This document shows, piece by piece, positions 22,498 through 29,297 of a stretch of DNA of 35,470 bases (position 1 is the first letter of the stretch; each line of letters opens with the position of its first letter). A program made the position numbers and the translations under genes. The stretch is from NCBI GenBank assembly GCA_000431075.1, contig HF986915.1, positions 23,844 through 59,313 on the forward strand. Direction: 5' to 3'. A model generated the notes under the pieces. That model did no database searches and was not told where the DNA came from. It saw nothing but the letters and a program-made list of their open reading frames with translations. The DNA is from Firmicutes bacterium CAG:555 (GTDB lineage: Bacteria; Bacillota; Clostridia; Oscillospirales; Oscillospiraceae).

Positions 22498-22512
22498 TAA
22501 CTTTCGCAAAAA

Positions 22513-22689
22513 TTATCTTCTCTTTTTATTTTTTCTCGGACTTTTCTTCTTGTTCTGCTTTCTTTTTGCGGCGGCTGCGGCTTCTTTCTTTTCCTTTATG
22601 CCACGCTTTGTCCTCACATCGATGACGACCATGATGCAGATAAGCACCACAACGCCGACGACTACCCACCAATACCATTCAAGACCCAT
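22513..22689 (-). CDS. 58-residue single-span membrane protein with basic tail
   Basis: ATG at 22689, stop TAA at 22515-22513, with GGAGG seven bases before the ATG. The product starts MGLEWYWWVVVGVVVLICIM, one membrane helix, and continues into a tail dominated by Lys and Arg (KEKKEAAAAAKRKQNKKK, ending KKRR). The orientation rule would place the basic tail in the cytoplasm, where it could bind acidic lipid, nucleic acid or ribosomes. No family is recognised. It has a consensus promoter and lies directly upstream of the tRNA promoter on the same strand. A frame on the opposite strand is an antisense shadow. Confidence 0.75.
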   Translation of the reverse strand: MGLEWYWWVVVGVVVLICIMVVIDVRTKRGIKEKKEAAAAAKRKQNKKKSPRKNKKRR

Positions 22690-22717
22690 GACTTATCCTC
22701 CGTAAACTTTTTCTAAT

Positions 22718-22746
22718 ATCATACCGTATGCGAATACCCCTGTCAA
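22718..22746 (-). promoter_or_regulatory. Promoter of the 58-residue protein gene
   Basis: Minus strand TTGACA (plus 22741-22746), 17-base spacer, TATGAT (plus 22718-22723), 28 bases before the ATG. Confidence 0.75.
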
Positions 22747-22757
22747 ATAAAAATATA

Positions 22758-22787
22758 TGGACAATCCCTGCCCAAAGGGGATATAAT
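22758..22787 (+). promoter_or_regulatory. Promoter of the MurT/GatD-like pair
   Basis: TGGACA (22758-22763), 18-base spacer, TATAAT (22782-22787). A second TATAAT follows at 22792-22797. AGGGG stands before the ATG at 22818. Confidence 0.65.
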
Positions 22788-22817
22788 AATCTATAATACT
22801 TTTAACAGGGGCTTGAT

Positions 22818-24194
22818 ATGAAAAAGAACTTCAGATTTTATATAGCGCTATGGATCAGCAAGGCGGCGATGCTGCTGCAAAGGATGCTCGGCATGAATGC
22901 AAGCTATTTCCCCGGCAAGATCGCCATCAAGCTGTGCCCGGACTTTCTCGGCCGCATCGATAAGCCCAAGACTATCATCACCGTCACCGGCACAAACGGC
23001 AAGACCACCTGCTGCAACATGATACTCGACGTGCTGACGGAAAATGGCTACGATGTGCTCAATAACAAGGCAGGCTCGAACATCGATGCCGGTATCGCAA
23101 GCTCGCTGCTGGGGGATGCAAACCTTTTGGGTCATGTCAAAAAGCAGCTCGCCGTGTTCGAGGTCGATGAGCGCAGCTCGCTGAAGATATACGCCTATAT
23201 CCATCCCGATTACGCCGTTTGCACGAACCTGTTCCGTGACTCAATAGGCCGCAACGCCCACGCCGAGTTTATAAGCTCCATCATCGAGCGCGCGCTGCCG
23301 GACGACACGCACATGATACTCAATGCCGACGACCCGATCAGCAGCCAACTTAAGCCTAACAACAAGCGCACCTATTTCTCCATTGCCCGCCTTGACACCG
23401 ACAGGACCGAGTGCGTCAACATCATAAACGACATGCGCTCGTGCCCCAAGTGCGGCGGCAAGGTCGAGTACGAGTATGTGCGCTACCATCACATCGGCAA
23501 GATGAGATGCACAAGCTGCGGCTTTGCCTCGCCCGAGGCCGATTACACCGCAAGTCCCGATTGGACGGCGGGTACATTCACCGTTGCGGCTCCCGACGGG
23601 AACGAGACCTATCCTCTCATGAGCGACAGCGTTTTCAACACCTACAATCAGGTGACGGTCGTTGCGCTGCTGCGCACCTTCGGCCTTTCCGCCGAGGCGA
23701 TAGCGGCGAGCTTTAAGCACATGAGTATCGTGGAAAGCCGTTACACCAAGCGTGAGAAAAACGGTGTCGAGGTCGTGACCAACATGACCAAGGGTCAGAA
23801 TCCCGTGGCGTGCTCGATAGTTTTTGACTACATCCGCTCGGAAAGCGGCCAAAAGGAGGTCATCGTCATGCTCGACGATAAGACCTACAAAAAGACGACC
23901 GAGATAGTCACATGGGTGTACGATGCAGACTTTGAATTTCTAAACGACGAGAGCATAAGCCGTGTCGTTGCCTGCGGCGTGAGATTGCATGACTACCACC
24001 TGCGTCTGCTGCTGGCAGGCATACCCGAGGAGAAGATACGCTGCGTGGAGAACGAGCTTGACGCACCGTCGCAGCTGCTGCTTGACGGAACCGACAAGGT
24101 GTTTATCCTGCACGATCTGACCACACCCGAGACGACAAGGCTCGTGTGCGACGGCGTTCTGGCCGAGATCGACAAGAGGGAGGCGGCAAAATGA
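22818..24194 (+). CDS. MurT-like Mur ligase with zinc ribbon, divergent
   Basis: A 458-residue Mur ligase. The ATP loop TVTGTNGKTT is at residues 55-64, NKAGSNID and FEVDERS follow, and a four-cysteine zinc ribbon (C209, C212, C231, C234) sits in the middle domain, the mark of MurT. The C-terminal DUF1727 domain has WVYDADFE (366-373). In the S. aureus complex MurT and GatD amidate D-Glu of lipid II. The segment just before WVYDADFE (LDDKTYKKTTEIV, 352-364) does not show the ADGxDxSW pattern I remember from typical MurT, so this one is divergent. The GatD-like partner overlaps by 4 bases and lacks its catalytic residues. Confidence 0.85.
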   Translation: MKKNFRFYIALWISKAAMLLQRMLGMNASYFPGKIAIKLCPDFLGRIDKPKTIITVTGTNGKTTCCNMILDVLTENGYDVLNNKAGSNIDAGIASSLLGDANLLGHVKKQLAVFEVDERSSLKIYAYIHPDYAVCTNLFRDSIGRNAHAEFISSIIERALPDDTHMILNADDPISSQLKPNNKRTYFSIARLDTDRTECVNIINDMRSCPKCGGKVEYEYVRYHHIGKMRCTSCGFASPEADYTASPDWTAGTFTVAAPDGNETYPLMSDSVFNTYNQVTVVALLRTFGLSAEAIAASFKHMSIVESRYTKREKNGVEVVTNMTKGQNPVACSIVFDYIRSESGQKEVIVMLDDKTYKKTTEIVTWVYDADFEFLNDESISRVVACGVRLHDYHLRLLLAGIPEEKIRCVENELDAPSQLLLDGTDKVFILHDLTTPETTRLVCDGVLAEIDKREAAK

Positions 24195-24895
24195 AGATAG
24201 AAGTCCTTTATCCCGAGGCGGCAAATCTTTTCGGCGACTGCTGGAATCACCGCTATCTTAAGGAGTGCCTGCCCGAGGCGGAATTTGTGTACACATCGCT
24301 CGGCGATACGCCGGAGTTCGTAAACGGCGATGTGCAGCTTATATACATGGGCGCAATGACCGAGAGTGCTCAGGAGCGTGCGATAGCGTGGCTAATGCCG
24401 TACCGTGAGCAAATTGTGCAGCTTGTTTCCGGCGGCACGGTGTTTCTCATGACCGCAAACGCCGGTGAGGTGTTCTGCGATCACATCGAAAATGAGGACG
24501 GCAGCCGTATCGAGGGACTTAAAATTTTTGACCTATATGCCAAGCGTGACATGATGCACCGGCACAATTCCACCGTGCTGTGCGAGTTTGAGAGTATGAA
24601 GTTAGTGGGCTTCAAGGCCGAGTTTTCGCAGCTTTACGGCGATAACTCCGCAAACGCCTTTGCCACGGTCAGCTACGGCACCGGCATAAATTCAAAAAGC
24701 AAGCTTGAGGGCGTGCGGATAAATAATTTCTTCTCCACGGCGATAGTCGGCCCGTTCCTGCTCATGAACCCCGGCTTTGTCAAGTACCTCATGAAGCTCC
24801 TCGGCATCGAGAACCCCGAGCTCAAGTACGAGCCGGTCATCATGGCGGCCTACGCAAGACGCCTTGCGGATATCGAGAGAATGGCTAACAAATAG
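24191..24895 (+). CDS. GatD-like protein lacking glutaminase catalytic residues
   Basis: A 234-residue protein aligned to GatD by YPEAANLFGDCWNHRYLKE at the start, ENEDGSRIEGLKIFD in the middle and VGPFLLMNP near the end. In active GatD the nucleophile lies in a CGGYQ-type elbow; here the equivalent is TANAGE (88-93), with Ala89 in the Cys place. The catalytic His of LHGP is Val186 in AIVGP. Both changes are read from in-frame codons, with no frameshift. Glutamine hydrolysis by the usual mechanism should be impossible. The protein is otherwise full length and translationally coupled to the MurT-like gene, so a retained structural or regulatory role is likely. Confidence 0.85.
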   Translation: MKIEVLYPEAANLFGDCWNHRYLKECLPEAEFVYTSLGDTPEFVNGDVQLIYMGAMTESAQERAIAWLMPYREQIVQLVSGGTVFLMTANAGEVFCDHIENEDGSRIEGLKIFDLYAKRDMMHRHNSTVLCEFESMKLVGFKAEFSQLYGDNSANAFATVSYGTGINSKSKLEGVRINNFFSTAIVGPFLLMNPGFVKYLMKLLGIENPELKYEPVIMAAYARRLADIERMANK

Positions 24896-24935
24896 CAAAA
24901 ACGGAGTGCATCGCACTCCGTTTTTGCTATTTGTT
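24887..24935. terminator. 23-bp perfect hairpin terminator containing the GatD-like stop codon
   Basis: 24887-24909 pairs perfectly with 24913-24935, loop ATC. Internal A5 and T5 tracts allow termination on both strands. The TAG stop of the GatD-like gene is inside the left arm. Confidence 0.92.
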
Positions 24936-25136
24936 TGGGATAATTGCCCTTTTGAAAAACGCTGTTAAATTGTCCGTAACTCCGTTTGCCGCTTGAATGG
25001 CTTTGCAGTGGTTGGTGTCAAAGGTGTGGAACAAGGGGTTGAGACTGTACTCCGTAATTTTACTGAAAGTTACGGTGGTCTCTAACTGTTTTAAAACAGC
25101 CTCATTTTTTAGAGTGTTATACAGCAGTGTGAGCGA
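24927..25136 (-). pseudogene. Start-less 69-codon open frame, possible gene remnant
   Basis: Directly after the TAA of the MBL gene, in the same frame, the minus strand stays open for 69 codons to a TAG at 24929-24927, ending FFKRAIIPNK. There is no ATG, GTG or TTG near the front; the first TTG is about halfway. The codons are richer in A/T (TTA, AAA, AAT, GTA) than nearby genes. It may be the 3' part of a lost or foreign gene, a read-through tail of the MBL protein, or chance. Two hairpins lie within it (25041-25082, and CTGTTTTAAAACAG at 25086-25099). Confidence 0.3.
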
Positions 25137-25754
25137 TTATTCAAGGAGCTCAAACACAGTCACCGATGGGGCAAGGGGCTTTTCTACTGTCAGGGTGTTT
25201 GAGGGCAGGCGGTTTATTTCGGCCTCGTCAAACAGAGATAAAAACTCGTCGACGGGGGCGAGAGATTGTATGCCGACGCTGCCGCAGCGGTAATGCATGG
25301 GGATGATGACTGTGGGCTTTATCTGCTCGCAGACCCGCTTTGCAGCCTTGGCATCGAGCGTATACACGCCGCCGACGGGTATCAGCAGTATGTCGATCTT
25401 GCCGAGACTGCGCAGAGTTTCGGCGTTCAGCTCGTGACCGAGATCGCCGCAGTGGGCTACGGTGAGATCTTCGGCAGTGACGACGGTCATGAGATTATTC
25501 CCGCGCTTTGCGCCCATGGACTCGTCATGGAAGGTGTAGATGCTGCGCATCGCAAAGCCGGGCTTTAAGCCCGTGAGCGTGACTGCCTCGGGGCAATAGT
25601 GGTCGGAATGGCGGTGGCTGCAAACAACGGCGTCTGCCGTGATCTCGGGCAGCTTCAGCCCCTTTACGGAACCCGGGGCGTAGGGGTCGAACGCCACACT
25701 CCCGCAGTTGGTCTCAAGCTTAAAGCAGGCGTGACCGTACCAGGTTAGTTTCAT
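25137..25754 (-). CDS. MBL-fold metal-dependent hydrolase (UPF0173/UlaG-like)
   Basis: A 205-residue short metallo-beta-lactamase-fold protein. MKLTWYGHACFKLET is the typical start, CSHRHSDHY is the metal motif, AHCGDLGH a further ligand, and IIPMHYRCG holds the C-terminal His. It lacks an export signal and should be cytosolic. Family members are hydrolases of small cyclic or phosphorylated substrates, most uncharacterised. The ATG at 25754 follows AAAGGAG and overlaps the hydrolase stop by 4 bases (ATGA). A longer frame starting at 25871 overlaps the hydrolase gene and was rejected. Confidence 0.9.
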   Translation of the reverse strand: MKLTWYGHACFKLETNCGSVAFDPYAPGSVKGLKLPEITADAVVCSHRHSDHYCPEAVTLTGLKPGFAMRSIYTFHDESMGAKRGNNLMTVVTAEDLTVAHCGDLGHELNAETLRSLGKIDILLIPVGGVYTLDAKAAKRVCEQIKPTVIIPMHYRCGSVGIQSLAPVDEFLSLFDEAEINRLPSNTLTVEKPLAPSVTVFELLE

Positions 25755-26656
25755 TGCAAATACTCCTTTATGAATCGGTCGAGCTTCCGGGCATACGCCT
25801 CGGGAGCGATGTGCATCGTCTCGATATGCTTTGCGCCATCGGTGAACAGAAAGTCCTTGTCGTTCGGGCAAAGCTCGAATATCCTCGGCGCCATGGAAAA
25901 CGGCACCGTTTTGTCGTCCTTGCCGTGCACGATGAGAAACGGCAGGGGCGAATTTTTAATGTTTTCCCGCACATCCGTCTCGGCAAGGTCGTAGCCTGCG
26001 ACAATGCGGTTCAGCCCCGCCATCAGCCCGTAGAGCGGGCCGAGCTGCGAGCGCAGTATCTCCCGAGCGTCGATAAAGCCGCTGTCGGAGACGATAAACT
26101 TCACGCAGTCCGGGCAGCGGTCGCTCATCTTGAGAACCGTTGCGCCGCCGAGGGAAAAGCCGTGCAGCACGACTTTAATATCCTCGCCGAACTGAGAGCG
26201 CAGAAAGTTGAGCCATTTAAGGCAGTCGGCGCTTTCAAACACATTGTAGCCGAAGAGCTTGCCGTCGCTTTCGCCGGAGGCGGTGTTGTCGCAGGTGAAG
26301 ATATCAAAGCCCCGGCTGTGGTACAGGTCATAGAACATACCTGCGGTCTCGGCGTGCTCGGAGTGGTAGCCGTGTACGATAAACACTAACTTTTTGCCCG
26401 GTTTTTTGCCGGCGGGATAGTAAAAGCCCTGAAGCGTTTCGCCGCGGTCGGAGCTTATGGTGTAGCGTACATGCATTTTCTCCCGCAGTCTGTCGGCAGC
26501 GCTGTCACGCCGCACATAGTAGTCCTCGGCGTGACCCTTTTTGTCCAGAAGCAGGGTGCTGAGCCTTGAGCGGCTGCGCCAGAACACGAAGCGGTAGATA
26601 TCCAAAACGGCGTAGACCGGCACGGCGGCCGCCGCAATGATGAGCGCTTTGTTCAT
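25751..26656 (-). CDS. Membrane-anchored alpha/beta hydrolase
   Basis: A 301-residue serine hydrolase with one N-terminal membrane segment (about 4-25). The nucleophile elbow is GFSLGG (S168), the acid is D248 in HGKDD, and the base H277 in GAKHIE. The oxyanion region is VHGYHSEHAE. The catalytic domain should lie on the outer face given the short N-terminal tail, though topology is uncertain. It resembles YqkD-type esterases; substrate unknown. It starts one base after the permease stop (TGATATG) and overlaps the MBL gene by 4 bases, forming a three-gene operon. Confidence 0.88.
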   Translation of the reverse strand: MNKALIIAAAAVPVYAVLDIYRFVFWRSRSRLSTLLLDKKGHAEDYYVRRDSAADRLREKMHVRYTISSDRGETLQGFYYPAGKKPGKKLVFIVHGYHSEHAETAGMFYDLYHSRGFDIFTCDNTASGESDGKLFGYNVFESADCLKWLNFLRSQFGEDIKVVLHGFSLGGATVLKMSDRCPDCVKFIVSDSGFIDAREILRSQLGPLYGLMAGLNRIVAGYDLAETDVRENIKNSPLPFLIVHGKDDKTVPFSMAPRIFELCPNDKDFLFTDGAKHIETMHIAPEAYARKLDRFIKEYLQ

Positions 26657-26657
26657 A

Positions 26658-27815
26658 TCAGGTCACCGGCAGCAGCGCACCCACGCTCGACAGCAGCGTG
26701 AACACGACGATGAATATCTGGAACGGCAGCGAGCCGAATTTGCCGCAGATGGGCGAAGCGCCCGTGCGGTGGCGTGAGCGGTTGTAGGCGACGATGATGC
26801 CGATACCGGTCACTACCTGAATGATGCTTGCAAAGCGGGTGAAGCCGACAAAGCTCGACAGCCCGAACAGCGCAAGAATAAGGCAGGGAGCGGAGGCAAC
26901 GAGCCAGCTTATGTTCTTGCTCCAGCCGGTCTGCTCGCCGACGATATCACGCAGGTTGAGCGTATTCGCCCAAAAGCTCGTGGCGAGCGCCAGCAGCGTG
27001 AAGATGTAGCCGATGATGCTGACCCAGCCGCCGAGGTGGCGGGACAGATCGACAAGTGCGCCGTCCTCGGTGATATCCTTGCCTGCACCGAGCAGGGTCA
27101 TCGTGGTGATGAGCAGGATAAGGCAGGCGTTAATGCCGAGCCCCGCTGCGATAGCGCCGCGGATGCGCTTGACATTGCCGTTTAAGCCCTTGACCACCTG
27201 CGGGGTGCTCATGACCGCCGAAAGTGAGAAGCTTATCATGCCGAACAGCGCCAAGGCGTTATTTAGCCCGTGCCAGCCGGTGGGGAAGGCGCTTGTTTTG
27301 TTAAGCAGCGTTGCAACGAACAGTATGCCCACAACGCCGACCATCGAGCCGACGGCGATCTTTTCGCATATGCCGACGAGCTTCATGCCGACGAATACAA
27401 CGCCTGCGCCGATGACATAGAAGATGAGCATACCGACGATATCCGGCAGCCCGAACCACGAGCGGAACACCGCAGCGGCGCCTGTCAGAAATGCGCTGAC
27501 ATTAACGATGACGGACAGACCCAGCAGCAGGAACGCCGCCCAGGTGAAAATTTTCTTGATAACGCCGGAGAACAGCTCTGCATCGAAGCAGGAGATAAAC
27601 TGCGCACCGTTGTTGTTGTACGAAAGCTCGGCGATGACGAAATGGAGGACAAGTGCGACTATGTAGCCGAAAAGCAGTATCCATATCATCTCACGGAAGC
27701 TGTTGTGCGCCGCAAGATACGGCACGGACAAAATACCTGCGCCGACACCGTGACCGACGATAATGCTCGCCGCCTCAAAAAAAGTAAGTTCGGATTCTCC
27801 CTTTATGTTTGGCAT
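26658..27815 (-). CDS. HAAAP-type amino acid permease (aromatic amino acid/serine type)
   Basis: A 385-residue membrane protein with about eleven hydrophobic segments. SIIVGHGVGAGILSVPYLAA is the substrate-binding unwound helix 1 of the APC superfamily, as in the hydroxy/aromatic amino acid permease branch. Substrate is probably an aromatic amino acid, serine or threonine, with proton symport. The ATG at 27815 follows AAAGGA; a longer frame from 27851 has no better ribosome site. It is first in the operon with the hydrolase and the MBL protein. Whether it is linked to the aromatic biosynthesis operon further along is not shown. Confidence 0.82.
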   Translation of the reverse strand: MPNIKGESELTFFEAASIIVGHGVGAGILSVPYLAAHNSFREMIWILLFGYIVALVLHFVIAELSYNNNGAQFISCFDAELFSGVIKKIFTWAAFLLLGLSVIVNVSAFLTGAAAVFRSWFGLPDIVGMLIFYVIGAGVVFVGMKLVGICEKIAVGSMVGVVGILFVATLLNKTSAFPTGWHGLNNALALFGMISFSLSAVMSTPQVVKGLNGNVKRIRGAIAAGLGINACLILLITTMTLLGAGKDITEDGALVDLSRHLGGWVSIIGYIFTLLALATSFWANTLNLRDIVGEQTGWSKNISWLVASAPCLILALFGLSSFVGFTRFASIIQVVTGIGIIVAYNRSRHRTGASPICGKFGSLPFQIFIVVFTLLSSVGALLPVT

Positions 27816-27841
27816 GATGTTATCCTTTCTGTTTTTGAGCC

Positions 27842-27870
27842 ATTTTATCATGATATGGCTGATTTTTCAA
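27842..27870 (-). promoter_or_regulatory. Promoter of the permease operon
   Basis: Minus strand TTGAAA (plus 27865-27870), 17-base spacer, TAAAAT (plus 27842-27847), 26 bases before the ATG. Confidence 0.7.
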
Positions 27871-27872
27871 TG

Positions 27873-27907
27873 AAAAAGCGCTGATGTATGTTACATCAGC
27901 GCATTTT
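27873..27907. terminator. Terminator of spoVT
   Basis: GCGCTGATGTA (27878-27888) pairs perfectly with 27892-27902, flanked by A5 and T5. It separates spoVT from the permease promoter. Confidence 0.9.
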
Positions 27908-28447
27908 TCAGCTTTCCATCTGCTTGCCGAGAAAACTGGCGACCGTCTGCGCAAGCGTGAATTCTATGTCCGAGCACGCCCCGCCGCCGTTCTGGCAGAT
28001 AAACAGCACACAGCCCATCACATCGCCCTCGGATACGACCGGTGCGGCGACGGACACGCAGAATTTCTCCTCGCCGTCGGAAACCGGGATACAGCTTCCG
28101 CCGTTGAAGCGATAGGAGCTGCGCCCCTCTATGATGTGCTCAAGTCCTGCGGAGATGCGCTTATCCATAAGCTCACGCTTAGCCCCGCCGGAAATTGCGA
28201 TCACCGTGTCCCGGTCGCAGACTGCGGCGATAGCGTCGGTGGATTTGTGCAGGCTGTCGCATATCTGCGCTGCAAAGTCGGACAGCTCGCCTATGGGGGA
28301 GTATTTTTTGAAAATGACCTCGCCGTCCTTGTCGGTGTAGATCTCCAACGGGTCGCCCTCGCGGATGCGCATTGTGCGGCGGATCTCCTTAGGAATGACG
28401 ACCCTGCCGAGATCGTCTATCCTTCTGACTATTCCGGTTGCTTTCAT
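27908..28447 (-). CDS. spoVT: Stage V sporulation protein T
   Basis: A 179-residue protein: an N-terminal AbrB swapped-hairpin DNA-binding domain (MKATGIVRRIDDLGRVVIPKEIRR, then LEIYTDKDGEVIFKKY) and a C-terminal GAF-like domain (about 60-175). In Bacillus, SpoVT modulates sigma G genes in the forespore. Length and the opening residues match SpoVT rather than the short AbrB. RBS AAAGGAG stands nine bases before the ATG. A forespore-type promoter candidate lies upstream. With spoIIR, it indicates an endospore former. Single-gene unit. Confidence 0.96.
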   Translation of the reverse strand: MKATGIVRRIDDLGRVVIPKEIRRTMRIREGDPLEIYTDKDGEVIFKKYSPIGELSDFAAQICDSLHKSTDAIAAVCDRDTVIAISGGAKRELMDKRISAGLEHIIEGRSSYRFNGGSCIPVSDGEEKFCVSVAAPVVSEGDVMGCVLFICQNGGGACSDIEFTLAQTVASFLGKQMES

Positions 28448-28485
28448 ATATTTATTTCTCCTTTACCTGAATACTTCTTCCGTGC

Positions 28486-28514
28486 TATTGTTTGCAGCTT
28501 TGGGAAGAATATGC
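28486..28514 (-). promoter_or_regulatory. Candidate forespore (sigma F/G) promoter of spoVT
   Basis: Minus strand GCATA (plus 28510-28514), 14 bases, GCAAACAATA (plus 28486-28495), near the sigma F pattern GGNNANAATR with a slightly short spacer. Confidence 0.35.
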
Positions 28515-28613
28515 GGCGCGCCGCCGAAAAAACAAAAATGTAAAGATATGTGTCAATACAATTGGCGGCGACAATGTCTATATATTGTAATGTAGCGGCA
28601 GAGAGAAAATCGG

Positions 28614-29216
28614 TTGTGCATGAGCCTTGCGCCCATGGCGTTTGCCGATTCGTCCGTCAGCTACAAGGGTAAGGCGGATAAGTTCGTGTTTGCCCCCGGC
28701 AGCGGGTATTCGCCCACCGATCTGTTTGTCAACTTCAAGGGCGTTATGCCCGGTGATACCCTCACTCAGCAGATCGAGGTCAGAAACGATGTAAAAAATG
28801 ATGTCAAGATCAAGCTTTACATGCGTTCACTCGGCGCAAACGAGGGCTCGGAGGAGTTTCTCAAGCAGATGACGCTCGGCGTCAAGGCTGCCGACGGCAA
28901 CGAACTGTTCGCAGCTTGCGCCGATGAGACCGCCCAGCTTACCGATTGGGTGTGCCTCGGCACTTTCTACTCCGGCGCAAAGACCACTCTCGATGTGACG
29001 CTCAATGTTCCTGTCGAGATGGGCAACGACTTTTCCGAGCAGGTCGGCAGCCTTGACTGGGAATTTGCAGTCGAGGAGCTGCCCGTTGAGCCTACCGATC
29101 CGGTCGGCCCCAAGACCGGCGACGACACCCCCGTTGCACTGTACGCAGCCATCTGCGCAGTCTGTGCCGGTGCGGTAGTGTTCCTGATCGCAACAAGGAA
29201 AAAGAAAGAGCAGTAA
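28614..29216 (+). CDS. Sortase-anchored surface protein, signal peptide apparently truncated
   Basis: A 200-residue wall protein candidate. After the AFAD cleavage-like site comes a beta-rich domain (VSYKGKADKFVF, MPGDTLTQQIEVRND, KTTLDVTLNVPVEMG), a Pro-rich linker, GPKTGDD (165-171), a hydrophobic helix and RKKKEQ, which together form a sortase signal. The domain slightly resembles TasA/camelysin modules, but that is uncertain. The start is odd: the only codons in front are TTG at 28614 and ATG at 28620, and the frame closes with TAG at 28593, so the charged and hydrophobic parts of the signal peptide are absent. A 5' deletion or sequence error is likely. The sortase follows. Confidence 0.75.
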   Translation: MCMSLAPMAFADSSVSYKGKADKFVFAPGSGYSPTDLFVNFKGVMPGDTLTQQIEVRNDVKNDVKIKLYMRSLGANEGSEEFLKQMTLGVKAADGNELFAACADETAQLTDWVCLGTFYSGAKTTLDVTLNVPVEMGNDFSEQVGSLDWEFAVEELPVEPTDPVGPKTGDDTPVALYAAICAVCAGAVVFLIATRKKKEQ

Positions 29217-29227
29217 ACCGATAAAGC

Positions 29228-29256
29228 AAAAACCCGTTGCAATGCAGCGGGTTTTT
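29228..29256 (+). terminator. Terminator between the surface protein and the sortase
   Basis: AAAAACCCGTTGC (29228-29240) with GCAGCGGGTTTTT (29244-29256), one G-U, loop AAT. Confidence 0.88.
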
Positions 29257-29266
29257 GTATTATACT
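29237..29266 (+). promoter_or_regulatory. Promoter of the sortase gene, overlapping the terminator
   Basis: TTGCAA (29237-29242), 18-base spacer, TATACT (29261-29266). The -35 box is inside the preceding hairpin. Confidence 0.45.
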
Positions 29267-29297
29267 GAGTGCATCAAGTTTCAGAGGGCGAAGAACA

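Noticed and set aside
22487..22705. 72-codon + frame with Phe/Leu-rich start
   Set aside because: It is opposite the 58-residue gene, which has promoter and ribosome site; the Phe/Leu run is the mirror of Lys/Arg codons.
24997..25293. 98-codon + frame between the GatD-like and MBL genes
   Set aside because: Its second half is antisense to the MBL gene and it lacks a ribosome site.
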